DNA of 64,000 nt, from NCBI RefSeq assembly GCF_000224145.3, contig NC_020168.2, positions 3,514,561 through 3,578,560 of the forward strand, written 5' to 3'. Made by a program: the position numbers and the translations under genes. Below the pieces are notes generated by a model that was given only the letters and a program-made list of their open reading frames with translations, was not told the DNA's origin and did no database searches. Shown here one piece after another: positions 21,560 through 33,960 of the stretch (the stretch's first letter is position 1; the number at the start of each line of letters is the position of its first letter). The stretch comes from Ciona intestinalis. Lineage: Eukaryota; Chordata; Ascidiacea; Phlebobranchia; Cionidae.

Positions 21560-22602
21560 CTACGTTTTTCCTTCTTGTAATAATTTCGAAAGAGTGTGTA
21601 TGTAAGAAATAGATTTCCTTAGAATTTGGACTTTTGACGGATTATCATTCCGAAAATAGTGATCTGGTAGGTGGTGCTTCAGAGTCATTAACTGTTCAGT
21701 AATTTTCTGCATTCTTAACCGTTCTCTTTCACTAGCGGTTTGTCGCTTTGATTTTAATTTTAAAGTCCGATAATATCGATTTTTTGGAACACAAGAGTCT
21801 GGTTTTTGGTTTGTATGCTGTTTGTTGAGACACACATTGGTTAACGGGTTTCTTTCGTTACGTTGCTTTCCAAACGCATGACGGTGGGTGTTTGGAAACT
21901 TTGGACATTGCTCCTGGCTATGATAAATATTTGCGTTGTTTCTGGTAAACGGTCGAACCTGTGAGGCTATAGAGGGATAAATGTTTTCACTACTCTCAAG
22001 TTGTGCGTGTTGTTGTGCAGTTGTAGAAAAAACATCAGTTTTCTTTACAAGTTGCTGTTCTTGGAAATCGTTACTGTCGGTACCGCATTCATTTTCTCGT
22101 AATAATTCCATCAACCAATCATCTATAGGATCCTAAGCAAACAAATTACATAAGGTTTAAAATGACTGTGCAAAAAGCTCGTCATGGTTTATGTAGAACT
22201 GTTGGAACGTGGATGCCGTTATGACATAATATTCCGTACATATAGTAGGGTGGGGGAAATGGGACACCCTTTTAGCTTATTTTTTTCCCCATTTATCCCC
22301 AAAACAATATTCTCACGACCCATAGACCGTTATTAATTGTTTAAAACACGATCAGGATATTTAGATGCTATGTGTTAAATGTGTCCCACCTTCCCCCACC
22401 CTACTATATCTGCACTTTAGTTTTACAATTAACACCGCTTTTCAGACGTGAAAATATGGTATATAGTTCTTTGAACATTATTAGTCTACAAAACGAGGCA
22501 ATAAGGGATATTAAAAAATGAACCATCATACCCAACTCACTATATTCGTTATTTTGGAAAAAATTGTACACGTCGTCTTACCTGATGCATACTGAGTTCC
22601 AT
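21560..22602 (-). CDS. mesp: Mesp-family bHLH transcription factor
   Basis: Two exons: 22602-22582 (MELSMHQ, donor GTAAGA) and 22132-21560; 594 nt, 197 aa. The bHLH lies at the C-terminus (about residues 137-192). Its basic region RQTASERERLRM and second helix KVQILRKSISYIHTLSKLL match the Mesp/Mesogenin class. The N-terminal ~130 residues are Gln/Asn-rich and unrecognised. In Ciona the Mesp factor specifies the trunk-ventral (cardiopharyngeal) lineage, so this is a probable dose-critical developmental regulator. One MITE sits in the only intron. A T-box/homeodomain composite lies about 90 bp upstream of the ATG. The assignment is from bHLH similarity; Mesogenin is the alternative. Confidence 0.88.
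22241..22410 (+). mobile_element. TA-MITE copy in the Mesp intron
   Basis: Forward copy with good ends and a short internal deletion. Confidence 0.9.
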
Positions 22603-23120
22603 AATACAAGTTTCAAATCAACCTGTTTTGTTAAAATGTTTTTGTGAATTACATAACCACACGATTCTGAATTACCATTATATCTGTAGGAGGTGTCTAA
22701 TTAGTTCGTTTATCGCCGCATGAAACGGGCAAAGTCATTATCGCCTTTAAGTTTCAAAGGCGAAATATCCGTCGCTAATGACTTGTTGTGACAATTCTAT
22801 TCGCTGGATTTTCGTAATTAATCACATTTCAAATGTAAAATCTGATGCATCAGCAAATTTTGAAGCTGGACCGTTCCTGTAACGCTTTTGTTTGGTCAGA
22901 TAATACGACGCAAGTATTTTATGATATACAAACAAACAGCCTGTTTCCATTAGCCATATAGTTTATTGTGGAGTGATTGACAGAATTGCGATGTTGATTT
23001 AACGATGATTGTTTTTAAAACAAACACAAAGTTTACTGTGACATTAGACCCACATTTTCCGAAATCTTCCCACTGAAAGCACTGCCGATTCATAATTGAT
23101 TAATACTTCAGTTTTGGTGG
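22603..23120. promoter_or_regulatory. Mesp upstream region
   Basis: Non-coding and mostly repeat-free, unlike its surroundings. It contains AGGTGTCTAATTAG (T-box core joined to a TAATTAG homeodomain site, 22691-22704), the palindrome CGCCTTT/AAAGGCG (22742-22762) with an internal TTTCAAAGG TCF-like site, and AACCACAC (Runx-like). Ciona Mesp is known to be driven by Tbx6-type factors together with a LIM homeodomain factor, which these motifs fit. Enhancer activity is inferred. Confidence 0.5.
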
Positions 23121-24344
23121 GAAACTGTCAGTGAATGAATCAATGTAACTTACTTTATTCTCGCGTGGCCGGAAAACGACAGTCGTTTTCACACGGGTGC
23201 TCTGTATTAGCTTACGAGTTACCATGTATGTTACTTTGTGGGTGTCTACGTTTTTGGAATTTTTCCATTTTTTGTGGCTGATAAGATTGATCGAAAACAG
23301 GGGAATACAAACTTCGACAAGTATGACTTATTTGTAGTCGTGTATTTGTACGACTTGTGCGTATATCAAATATTATTCACTAGCAGTTGAAGTATATTTG
23401 CTCACATGATGTACAATCATAGGATACCCCCGACAAACTTCTGTGTCTGCTGCTGTATACTCATTACTTCCAAGTTAATTATAAACGTTGTCAATACAGA
23501 GACACTCGCAAACAAAGCCGCCAACAATATGGGACACTGATATTTTTATTAAAGTCTTGTTACCTAAAATAGACACTTTATAATCCCATGAAAATACATG
23601 AAAGAGAATTTGTCTAATGTTGTAAAGATATAGCCGAGTTTGCGCTAAAGTTTGTATGTATGTGGTTTATCAATAAGCATGGTCTAACGACCGCCGCGTT
23701 TTCGGTAAGTCGGGTTTATCGTTTTGGAGCATCCATAGGATCTTTCCCTACAATAGGAGAGCTAAATAAACCTTCAATTATGATGACTTCGCAAAGTTTT
23801 GTTCACCGTCCATTTTTAAAGGTCTACTTATATAAGTTGGATATTTGGTTTGCTCAAATACGACTTCGGTTGCACAAAGAACATTATATGTGAATGCATC
23901 GGCTATGTAAAGGTTTAGGTGCGGTCTTCATTAGGATCAGTGTGCAAACATGTATTTAGTAGAGCGGGGTCATACGAAGAAGGAGACGGCATCACTTATA
24001 AACGAAGTTGGGTTTAAAATAGCTGAATAATCATTTATCAGGAGTTCAACGGTAAACTTTGATAATTTGTGAAGCTTATAAAAAGTTAGGGCAGGCGGTG
24101 GGACGTTTTCTATTTTATTCCAATGGAAACAGATGAAACGTTAAGCTTGTATGCAATCTTCGTATAAGAGAATACGAAAAATACCGATTTGTTGCAATAG
24201 AATGATTAAAAATGCATATTTTTCTTCATATTTAATAAGTATAATTTTATTTTATAGTTTTATGTCGTTTTTTTAACTTTCGTGAATTGCTAATTGTTTG
24301 TAATAAAATCTGGTGTATCTATCCATCTTTGAAGTGGTTCGCAC
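23121..24344. other. Intergenic DNA upstream of SLC6 copy A
   Basis: A SINE tail at 23125-23285, then about 1 kb without a supported gene. The last few hundred bases should hold the promoter and 5' UTR of the transporter. Confidence 0.5.
23125..23285 (-). repeat. SINE tail fragment
   Basis: Contains CCGGCCACGCGAGAATAAAG and CACCCACAAAGTAACATACA on the minus strand. Confidence 0.65.
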
Positions 24345-27300
24345 TTGGATGAGATAAAAATGTCAGAAAACGGTTACAGCACCAAAAACGAGTATGAGAA
24401 CCCGGCTTTCAAAAATGACGATGAAACGGAAATGAAGGATTTCAAAAAAGATGATATTGAAAAAGCATCAGAGGTTCCGGATGGTTACGATATCGGCATG
24501 GGACGTCACGTTGAACCGGACGTCGAGGGGGGGAGGCCCGCATGGGACAACCAAGTTCAATTTCTATTGGCTTGCATAGCCTATGCTGTGGGACTTGGCA
24601 ATATTTGGAGGTTTCCTTATCTGGCGCAAACGTACGGAGGAGGAGACGATAATGTAGTATGGAATGAATGTCTTGTTTATGGCAGCGACACGAAGCATGG
24701 CAACGACAGTCGTTATAACACGGGTATTCTGTTTACGCACACTTTATGAGTTACTATATGTATATATGTAACTTGGTGGGTGATTACTTTGGGGAGAGTT
24801 CATTGTTTTGCGGTAAAGTTGAAATTTTCTATGATGAGAGGCAGTGAATCGCTTTACCACGTCGCAAGACTTTTGGGCAATATGTGGAGATTTCTAGTAA
24901 AAAACTTAACTGCATTTTTACATATTCTGTATTCAAGCCTCTTATTATAAGAATAAGCGAAAAACTGACAAACTTATATACGATTTAAACCTACAGCCAT
25001 ACACAAAAATTCTCAGTTCTGTAAAGGTTAAATTCTCAGTTCTGCAAAATTCTAATTCACAGGCGCTTTTCTCATTCCGTACATACTCATGTTAATCTTT
25101 GAGGGAATTCCTTTATTTCTACTCGAGTTGGCAGTTGGACAGCGGTTAAGACAAGGTGCGATTGGAACGTGGGTCAAATTCCACCCATACCTCGGCGGTA
25201 TCGGCATTGGAAGCATGGTTGTATCGTTTATGGTTGGCCTCTACTACAATACCATCATAGCTTGGTGCTTCTGGTATATTTGTAACTCTTTTACGGTAAG
25301 TTGGAAGTATGGTGGATTTATAAGTAGGTATATATTAAGGTGGGGGAAATGGAACACCTTAGCACATAATATACAAATATCCTGGTCATGATTTCAACAG
25401 TTAATAACGGTCTATGGAAGTCGCAAGGAAGCGTTTTTATAAATGTTATTTGCGTCCCACCAAATGGGACGGGAAAATAGAACGAAAATGTGTCCCATCT
25501 TTCCCCACCCTACTGTATTAGTTGGATCCGTCATCGTGCGGCCATCGCGCGTCTAACGCCGGGGTTATGAGTTCGAGGATCGACGTTGTTATACCGCTTT
25601 ATGGCGTTATGTGTATGTGTGGGTTGGAGTAAAATGATCTACGTCTAGATTCCCCTTTTATCGCCCTATTTGATAGAAATAAAGAACTTTTGGAAAACTA
25701 TTTACCCGTATTCTCACGACTGGAAAAAAGAGCGGTATTGTAGCTTTTAAAACACGATTGGGAAGTGCGTGATATTCAAATTTGCTTAATAATTTTATAC
25801 CAGGACCCTTTGCCGTACGCGAAATGTCCGCTGACCGACAACAACACAGCGTATGTGGCCGAATGCGAAAACAGTGGTGTCACGGATTACTTCTGGTACA
25901 GATCGACTCTCAATGTCAGTGCAGACATGGACCATACTGGTGGTCTTGTGTGGTGGGTGGTCATATGCCTCATACTCGCATGGGGGCTGATATGGGTAAC
26001 GATGATCAAAGGAATTGAGAGTTCAGGAAAGGTAGGATATTCACGAAAACTTTTCTCAGATTAAAATTTCCATGTTGTTTGATTAAATGGTTTATTAACA
26101 ATTGTTGTTTTGTGGCTATATTCTGTTTTTAAGTTAAAAATATTTCCAAATCTTCGCTAAATCGTATTCGAAGAGACAAATAAAGTTATTATTATTATAA
26201 TATTGTTTTTGTAGATTTCTGTTTTATCCATAATCACAGTTTAAAACTTACTAAAAGACGTTAATACAGACGGAACACCCAGTTTCGCGTTAATACTCTC
26301 ACAAATTAAGGGCAAGCGGGAGTGCCCAGCTTATCGAATACTAATCTTACTACGATTACTGAGTTGTTTATACTTATAGGCAAATTTAAACGACGAGTAA
26401 CGTTCTTTATTACAACACAATAAAAATGCGATAATTACAATGTAATTATATATCGTGACAAAAAGTTGAAATTCGTTCGAAACGATAACACGCGTGGTTT
26501 GAGTAAAATGATCATCACCTATTTATTGCTATATACAGCAGAAGAGTTTATCCCAGAACCCGGTTAGGGCTCAATAAACAGTATACAGAAGTTTACCGAA
26601 AAAGCGTCCTATCGGTTGCGAGACCATTTGAACCAAAAGTGCAATTAATTTAATTTGTTTGTTATTCGAACTAATTTATAATTCCTGGAGCTCAGGCCTC
26701 ACAAATACATATCTGATGCATTAACCCAATATTCAACCACTAAGTACGTCGTATATAGTTTGTTCAGATAAATTAACACACTGATTCACAGGCAATGTAC
26801 GTCACTGCTACGTTTCCATATCTCGTGTTGTTCATTTTCCTGGTTCGAGGGTTAACGTTAAAGGGATCGGGAGAAGGCGTCAAGTTTCTTTTCACACCAG
26901 ATGTGAGTGTTTTACATTTTCGAGTATTTTACAAGACCTAAATGTTATACAACTTTTTTACAAGATTTAATAGGGTGGAGTACGATGGGACACCTTTTCA
27001 TTCTATTTTCTCGTTCCATTTGCCGGTAAACAAAAAACATTCAAAGAATTATAAAACCGTATCCTCACAACTTCTATATGCTGCTGTTAATTGTTTAAAA
27101 CACGATCAGGACATTTGGATCCCTTGTGCAGAAGGTGTCCCATCTTACCTCATATTAGTATATGAGTAGTATTTTTTAAGAACTAAAACTATAAAAACTA
27201 CACTATAAGCCTCTATGGCCACGGGTCTTTTTATACTGTATAATTTATACGAATGGGTTTAGCAGTAGCGCTCCTAATATTTTTATGACTTCGTTTTGTC

Positions 27301-30300
27301 TCTAATTCTACATCTCTTTCTTTTATTAAGTTTGACCTTGCCTATACTTTTTGAACAGATAAATAACTTTTATAATTATTTTGTTTTGAATTTAGATAAG
27401 TCATAACAAAAAAGTTTTCATCGTTAAAAAAGACGTACAAAAAAGTTTTCATCGTTAAAAAAGACGTTTTCATCGTTAAAAAAGAGGGTGGGGTAAGATG
27501 GGACACGTTTTCATTCTATTTTCTTGTCACATTTGATAGTAAACAAAGAACACTTAAAGAATTATCAACCCGTATCCTCACGACTCCCATAGACCGTTGC
27601 TAATTGTTTGAAACACGACCAGCATATTTGGATATTATTTGCTAAAGGTGTCCCGTCTTCCCCCATCCTACTATATAACAGCTCGAAAAGACCCAATGAA
27701 TTATTTTTTTAACACGTGAAACAAGCATTTGAAAAACGCTATGTCATCGGAAAATTGATGGACGTTTTTACCGGTTTGTTTTGGCCTCGTAAAACGTTCG
27801 GCGGTGGTTGCAATGCGCGTAATGTGAGTTTAATGGCGTTTACAATAAACACTGAGTATATATGAATTGGTCATCTCCGTTTCATATACCCCCTTGATAA
27901 ACGAACTTGCAAAATAAGTTGAATGCATTAAGCATTTATACAATTTTGTGTCTATTTTCAATGCGTTGGGAAAATACAGGCGTATTTTGAGCCAAAAATA
28001 AAAAAGTTAGTCAAAAATTTAATTGATTATAGTCTCATGCGAATAAAATGTGTTCGATTTGTGTAATATTTGCATTTCGGGACACATTGCACAATTTCAG
28101 GAATTAGGCAACGTTAAATATCACCGTAGTTTTACTAGTACTTTTCCATAGGTTTTGTTTGTAAAGTTGTGGGGTATACGCTATTTTAATAGTGTGGGCA
28201 CAGTTACGGCGACTGGCAAATATTTAAACTGTAAAGTCTAATCATCATCGTACAACTTAAACGTAAGGTATCAATGCAAAAAATGTTCCACAATGAATTT
28301 CAGTAATGTGAAAAATTACCATTTTGGATAGAATTCGTTATTAATTTTCGTATTTAAAATATATATATAGTAGGGTGGGGGAAGATGGGACACCTTTTCA
28401 TTCTATTTTCTCGTCAGATTTGGTAGTAAACAAAGAACATTGAAAGAATTATTAAACAGTATGCTCAAGACTCCTAAAGAAAGTTGTTAATTGTTTAAAA
28501 CACGATAAGGATATTTGGATAATATGTGCTAAAGGTGTCCCACCTATATATTCCACATATAAATCCTGATCGTGTTTTAAATAAATATATCAACGGTCTA
28601 TAGAAGCCGTGAGGATGCGGTTTTATAATTCTCTGATTGTTCTTTGTTTAATACCAAATAGAACGAGAAAAAAAACGTGTCCCATCTTCCCCACACCCTA
28701 CTCTAATACTATAATATGATGTACAGAACGGTGTTTACTATTTGTTACCTATACGAAAACAACCATCAAATAATTTAAACAAAAGGTGTATTTTTTCATG
28801 AATAGCATCCGCGTTGTCATGGAACAAAATATTTTTCGTGGACAAAAATAACTTAATGGATATTACTCCTGCTATGGTTAATCATTTGTGAAACCGGTTT
28901 GCTTGCAAAGTAAAGTGTTAATGTTCGCCGTGTGTACATAGCTGTATCAATGAATAAGAGTAAACCACAAGTCTTAAAGCCTTAAACGATTAAAAAGGGT
29001 GGCATAAACTTATTAACGTGTTTACAAAAAAACTTTGAAAAATACATTGTCCCAAAAAATTATGCTCATACACAAAAATATCAATTAGGTTCGAAAATAT
29101 CGCTTTACTGTTTTGATTGCATTCATAGTCTTTGTTGGTTGTTTCATTCATTCATTCATTCATTCATTAAAAAAAATATATATATATAATATATATATTA
29201 ATGGTTGCAATAGACGAACCTATACGCATTAATTATACCAGCAAAGAGGCAATCGACTTTATACAACGAACTGAACTAGCACTTAAGTAAATATGAAATC
29301 ACCCAAGCCACAAATACCTGTTTAATGGCATATTTTGCTGTGACCAACTGAATTTGTGGCCGCTGTACAATTGTTTGTTACGCAACCAAATACTTTGATG
29401 TTGTCACGCAAACTAAACTTTGCTTTTACTTTGCAAAATCATTAACACGTTTATCGATAGAATTAGCAATACCTTTTTTAAAGTGCAATGTTGTAAAAGT
29501 AATGCCATTTCTATATAGTAGGGTGGATGGGACACCTTTAGCACATAATATCTAAACATCCTGATCACGTTTTAAACAATTACCAACGGTCTATGGGAGT
29601 CGTGAGAATATGGTTTTATAATTCCTTAAATGTTCTTTGTTTACCACTAAATGAGACGAGAAAATAGAGGTAAAAGGTGCCCCATCTTTCCCCACCCCAC
29701 TGTATATATATATATATATATGTTAATACAATGAAAAACTTTGGGTTAAGATGTATACCGATAGCACATAATGTCCCACACTTTTTATCGTCTTTTTAAC
29801 CGTTTCCAATGATCCTTTTGAGGCGTTATATATAGGGGTAGAGTTTTATAATTATTTAAATGTTCTTTGTTTACTATTAAATGGGACAGTAACAGAGAAT
29901 AATTAAAAGCATGGATTGCTACACTATTTTTACGTTTTATGTGTCTATTTTCCAACAGATTCAAGTTCTTTCAAATCCGCAAGTATGGTTGGACGCGGCT
30001 ACACAAATCTTTTTCTCTCTGGGTCTCGGTTTTGGTGGAGTGATTGCATTTTCAAGTTACAACCCGAAAAAGCAAGACTGCCAGCGAGATGCGCTTATTA
30101 TTGCTTTGACCAATTCCCTAACTTCTATTTTTGCATCTATCGTCATTTTTGCTATACTTGGCTACAGGGCAACTGTACAGTTTGAAAGATGTTTAGACGG
30201 GTAGGCATTCACGCAAAAACTACTCTAAATATTTTTTCGATTTTTCTGGTGTACAAAAACGTTTTTTGTTTCATTAATTTTAATACTATTAGGCAAGTTT

Positions 30301-33300
30301 AGCGGTGTTGACCAGATATGCTGAAAAAAACGTTTACATTATGCCTGATAGCGGTAACAGAATAAAATTACTTATGTATAGTACGGTGGGGTAGGATGGG
30401 GAACTTTTTGCACATAATATACAAATACCCTGATCGTGTTTTAAGCAAATAACAATTGTTCATGGAAGTTGTGAGATCACGGTTTGATAATTCTATAATT
30501 CTTTGAAAGTTTTTTTTTCACTGCCAAATGGGACGTAAACAAAGAATGAAAAAGTGTCCCAACTACCCCCACCCTACTATATAACTTAATTACGTCAAAT
30601 AACAAAATATCGTTACAGCAACATTGCGATTATGTCGGACGCATATGACGTACCAGATGGCTATATAACTTACGATAACTACGACATACGTGTTGCGACA
30701 CTGAACGGTACTCAAAACTGGGCCGGGGAAGTTGTTACCACGAATAGCCTTGGTTTGGCTACATGCGATTTACAAGCGTATCTCTCTGAGGTAAGAATTT
30801 GAAATACACGAAAAAGTAGCTTTTCGTATCAAGGGTTGCTAATGATAATGAATGTAACTTATCTATTCTTATGTATATAGTTGGCATCGACAGCCGTTAT
30901 AACACAGGTGTTCTGTTTCCCACGCCTTGTGCCCGCTTACGAGTTACCATGTATGTGACTACGTGGGCGATTTTTTGGGGATAATTTATTTATTTAGTGT
31001 ATATTATATGCCTGACCATTTAAAATCACACAAGAGTCTGAGTTAAAGCAATTCCAGGTAAATGCATTGTCCAAAAAAATATACGCCAACAATGGTGGCA
31101 GCATTGAGCCTTGAACCCATATTCTCTTAGGTAGACGCGCATGCAGATTAAGCACTGTGCTCTATAGGTTCCGGGTCCTACAATAAATTAAGATCCACAT
31201 TCTCCCTTACAACTTTAAATTACCCTATACCGCCCAATAATGCAAGAACCCCATGACAGGCATCCCAAGGAACTGGTTTAGCGTTCATCGTCTTCACTGA
31301 AGCTATTATCAACATGCCAGGAAGTCCTGTATGGTCTGTCTTGTTCTTCATGATGCTTCTATCACTGGGACTCGGGTCTATGTTCGGTACAGTGGAAGGA
31401 GTGGTAACGCCGCTATTTGATCTTGGGCTAAAGGTTCCAAAACCAGTTTTAACCGGTATGTTAACATTTGTGGTCACAGTATTTAGAGCACTCGCCACTA
31501 TAGATCAGGGTTTCCATGCCTAAATTCTACTACCATCGTATCTGTATGTATATCTTTGGGCAATACACTTAACCACAATTGCTTTAATCCAGTGATCCCT
31601 TATTTATGGTCTGACCGATTTTTTATCAGTTATATATATATACACCTATATATTAGGATGGGGGAAGACGGGACATTTTTAGCACATAATATCCATATAT
31701 CCTGATTGTGTTTTAAACAATTAACAACGGTCTATGGGAGTCGTGAGGATATAGATTTATAAATGTTGGATTGTTCATTGTTTACTGCTAAATGGGACGA
31801 GAAAACAGAGTTAAAAGGTGTCCCATCCCCCCCCCTGCTGTATATATATATATCTTATATTATATGCCTTGGTGTTATTTTTAGATATTCCATTTATATA
31901 TATATATAAAATAACACCAATTGACACGTGTGGTAATTAACTCGTAAGCAGTATAGTGTGCGGAAAAACATAACACTTATTTTTCACATTAATTGTCCAA
32001 GTACTAATTCGATCAAATACTTTAAAAATCACACATACTTACACGTCTAGTAATTAACCCGTAAGTGGGTAACTCGAAAGTGGGTCTAATATAAAGTAAT
32101 CTTTGCATTTACATTAGGATGTGTTTGTCTTATTTCGTGTGCCATCGGCCTAATCTTTTGTACAAGAGCTGGGAACTACTGGGTGGACATTTTTAATAAC
32201 TATGCCGGTTCAATACCATTGCTAGTGATTGCGTTCTTCGAAATTACTGTCGTTTCGTGGGGTTATGGACTCAAAAAGTAAGTTTATATGCATCTGTAAT
32301 TTTATGACTGTAAAATATAGTTGACACTTCGGGGTAAGACGAATACCGTTAGCACACAATATCCCATATTTCTTGGTCGTAATTTGATTGGTTTAAAAAC
32401 GTTGGTTTAGAGTATACAGTTATATAAATTTTTTAACACTGTGTTTAATACCAAATGGAATAATAAATAAGAAAAAAAATTCGAACATTTCACTCAACCT
32501 ATATTATAACTTGTTCTTTTACTATAGTAAAATATAGTGATTATATATAGTACTGTGGGGGGAAATGGGACGCTTTTAGCACATAATACTCAAAATTTCC
32601 AATCCCATTTTAAACAGTGAACAACGGTCTATAGGAGTCGTGAGGATACGGTTTTATATTCTTTGTTTATTGCCAAATGCGACGAGAAAATAGAATGAAA
32701 AGGTGTTCCATATACTCCAACTTACAATATAACTTGTTTTTTTTTTACTATAATTACATTAGATTTGACGAAGACTTGGAATGGATGTTTGATAAACCAC
32801 AATCGATCATTGGTTGGATTCTGTATTACTACTTCCGACTGTGCTGGTTCATTATTTCACCAGTTATACTACTTGTCGTATTCGGTGCCTACTTATACAC
32901 AACTGCGACGGGGCAGCTACAATACAGTGCCTGGGTCGGAGACGTGAGTACAGAGTTGTAAAATATTTTGGAATTGTATAAATAAGTTTGTCTAGTTTTG
33001 CACAAATTTGGTTCTACTTTTAGATCACATATGAGATTTTTGTTCATCAACAATTTTTGATTTTTTGTTGTTGCCTCCGCCGTGGCTCGCAGTAGTTAAT
33101 GTGTTACATCGTAACCAAAGCAAACTGTAGTTCGATGCTTGATGCTTCAATGTTATGTAAACACCTTAATTGACAAGAAATATAGCAATCACTGAAAGAA
33201 CAAGTTAAATGAATAAATCAATGTAACTTGCTTTATCTTCGCGTGGACGACAGTCGCTATAACACGGGTGTTCTGTTTCATACATCCCGTGCCAGCTTAC

Positions 33301-33605
33301 GAGTCACCATGTGTGTTACTTTGATGGTGAAGTTACATAGAGTTCTCCAAATAGTCAGCTTTACGTTTGCTTTTCAGGGAAGTCAACAGATGCTGGATTA
33401 TCCTTGGTTTGGAACGATGGTGATTATTCTTCTTATCGTGCTTCCGTGCGTTGGCATTCCTACAGTCTGGTTCTACAGAATCGTCAAAGTAAATTGCTTC
33501 AACGGCGAAAAGCCAGAAGGTATTCTCGTGGACAAAGAAAAAGGCTTCAAAAACTTTTTCTCTGAGTTACTGCCGTGGAAAAGATTTGGTTGCTCGTCAA
33601 TGTAG
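24345..33605 (+). CDS. SLC6 Na+-dependent neutral amino-acid transporter, B0AT type, copy A
   Basis: LeuT-fold symporter of the SLC6A15-A20 subfamily. Exons: 24345-24642, 25063-25295, 25804-26031, 26792-26902, 29959-30200, 30619-30790, 31260-31455, 32118-32277, 32763-32943, 33378-33605; 2049 nt, 682 aa. Landmarks: [11 protein letters not shown] in TM1 (Na+/substrate site), [28 protein letters not shown], a glycosylated loop with [43 protein letters not shown] (TM6), [15 protein letters not shown] (TM8), AGNYWVDIF. The acidic ~65-residue N-terminus is cytosolic. Two starts (24345, 24360) are possible. All junctions are GT-AG except the first: phase and homology put the exon end after GGAGGAG at 24642, but the next bases are GA. 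Copy B lies downstream. Confidence 0.92.
24655..24800 (-). repeat. SINE tail fragment at the first donor of SLC6 copy A
   Basis: SINE tail (GTGTTATAACGACTGTCGTT and CACCCACCAAGTTACATA on the minus strand) beginning only ~12 bp after the exon end. Confidence 0.6.
25329..25519 (-). mobile_element. TA-MITE copy
   Basis: Full-length reverse copy in the second intron of SLC6 copy A. Confidence 0.88.
25525..25612 (+). repeat. SINE head-like fragment
   Basis: A tRNA-like GCGCGTCTAACGCC, then GAGTTCGAGGATC (B box), then GACGTTGTTATA. It has a head only, in an intron. Confidence 0.5.
25618..25770 (+). mobile_element. Degenerate TA-MITE
   Basis: Old forward copy: GGTTGGAGTAAAATGAT, then TCTCACGACT and AAACACGATTGGG. 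It is truncated next to the exon at 25804. Confidence 0.55.
26970..27168 (+). mobile_element. TA-MITE copy
   Basis: Forward copy in intron 4 of SLC6 copy A, with a worn right end. Confidence 0.88.
27484..27674 (+). mobile_element. TA-MITE copy
   Basis: Forward copy in intron 4. It is preceded by a triplicated TTTTCATCGTTAAAAAAGA motif (27415-27485). Confidence 0.88.
28363..28549 (+). mobile_element. TA-MITE, right end missing
   Basis: Forward copy that lacks its final ~18 bp and abuts an oppositely oriented partial copy. Confidence 0.85.
28550..28706 (-). mobile_element. TA-MITE, left end missing
   Basis: Reverse copy starting at TCCACATATAAATCCTGATC, joined to the truncated end of the preceding copy. 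Confidence 0.82.
29145..29205. repeat. Simple repeats (CATT)n and (AT)n
   Basis: Short CATTCATT run followed by an alternating AT tract in intron 4 of SLC6 copy A. Confidence 0.85.
29514..29706 (-). mobile_element. TA-MITE copy
   Basis: Reverse copy with a slightly shortened left end, followed by an (AT)n run. Confidence 0.88.
29738..29910 (-). mobile_element. Degenerate TA-MITE
   Basis: Old reverse copy (TTGGGTTAAGATG, AGCACATAATGTCC, TTCTTTGTTTACTA, AAATGGGACAG), about 50 bp before the exon at 29959. Confidence 0.6.
30376..30583 (-). mobile_element. TA-MITE copy
   Basis: Full-length reverse copy ending about 35 bp before the exon at 30619. Confidence 0.88.
30840..31172 (-). repeat. tRNA-derived SINE, near full length
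   Basis: Minus-strand head with an A-box-like GCACAGTGCTTAATCTGC and a B-box-like TGGGTTCAAGGCTC, then the body. The tail has GTGTTATAACGGCTGTCG. It lies in an intron of SLC6 copy A. Confidence 0.75.
31647..31843 (-). mobile_element. TA-MITE copy
   Basis: Full-length reverse copy flanked by TATATA runs. Confidence 0.88.
32318..32508 (-). mobile_element. Degenerate TA-MITE
   Basis: Old reverse copy (CGGGGTAAGACGA, AGCACACAATATCCC, GTGTTTAATACCAAATGG). Confidence 0.6.
32545..32736 (-). mobile_element. TA-MITE copy
   Basis: Reverse copy about 25 bp before the exon at 32763, with a diverged right end. Confidence 0.85.
33205..33330 (-). repeat. SINE tail fragment
   Basis: Contains GTGTTATAGCGACTGTCGTC and CACGCGAAGATAAAGCAAGT on the minus strand. 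It is just upstream of the last exon of SLC6 copy A. Confidence 0.65.
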
Positions 33606-33954
33606 GGACAAACCATATGCCTTGCTGTGTAAATGTTATTCGTCCTCATAATTATACAGCGGACCAACTTTACATGACAATAGAAACACTGAGACAATAG
33701 CACCTTTTTTCTACATGGGCATTTTATAAATGAATGACTATACCATGTAGCAAATTTGGCTACCTCATCTTGCTGTGTGGTTATGAGTAAGTTTATTTTT
33801 GTAGAAGGTGTTCGTAAACTAGTTTTTCTTAATTTGAAAGTTATACGTTAAAGCTTGTAATTAAACATTCTTATCGTTTTAGCAAGATCAAATACGTGTA
33901 CTTGATAACATCCCCCACGCACATGTGTTGTAAATTACAAACATTCTCAATACA

Positions 33955-33960
33955 AATAAA
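33955..33960 (+). promoter_or_regulatory. Candidate poly(A) signal, SLC6 copy A
   Basis: AATAAA about 350 nt past the stop codon at 33605. Confidence 0.5.
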
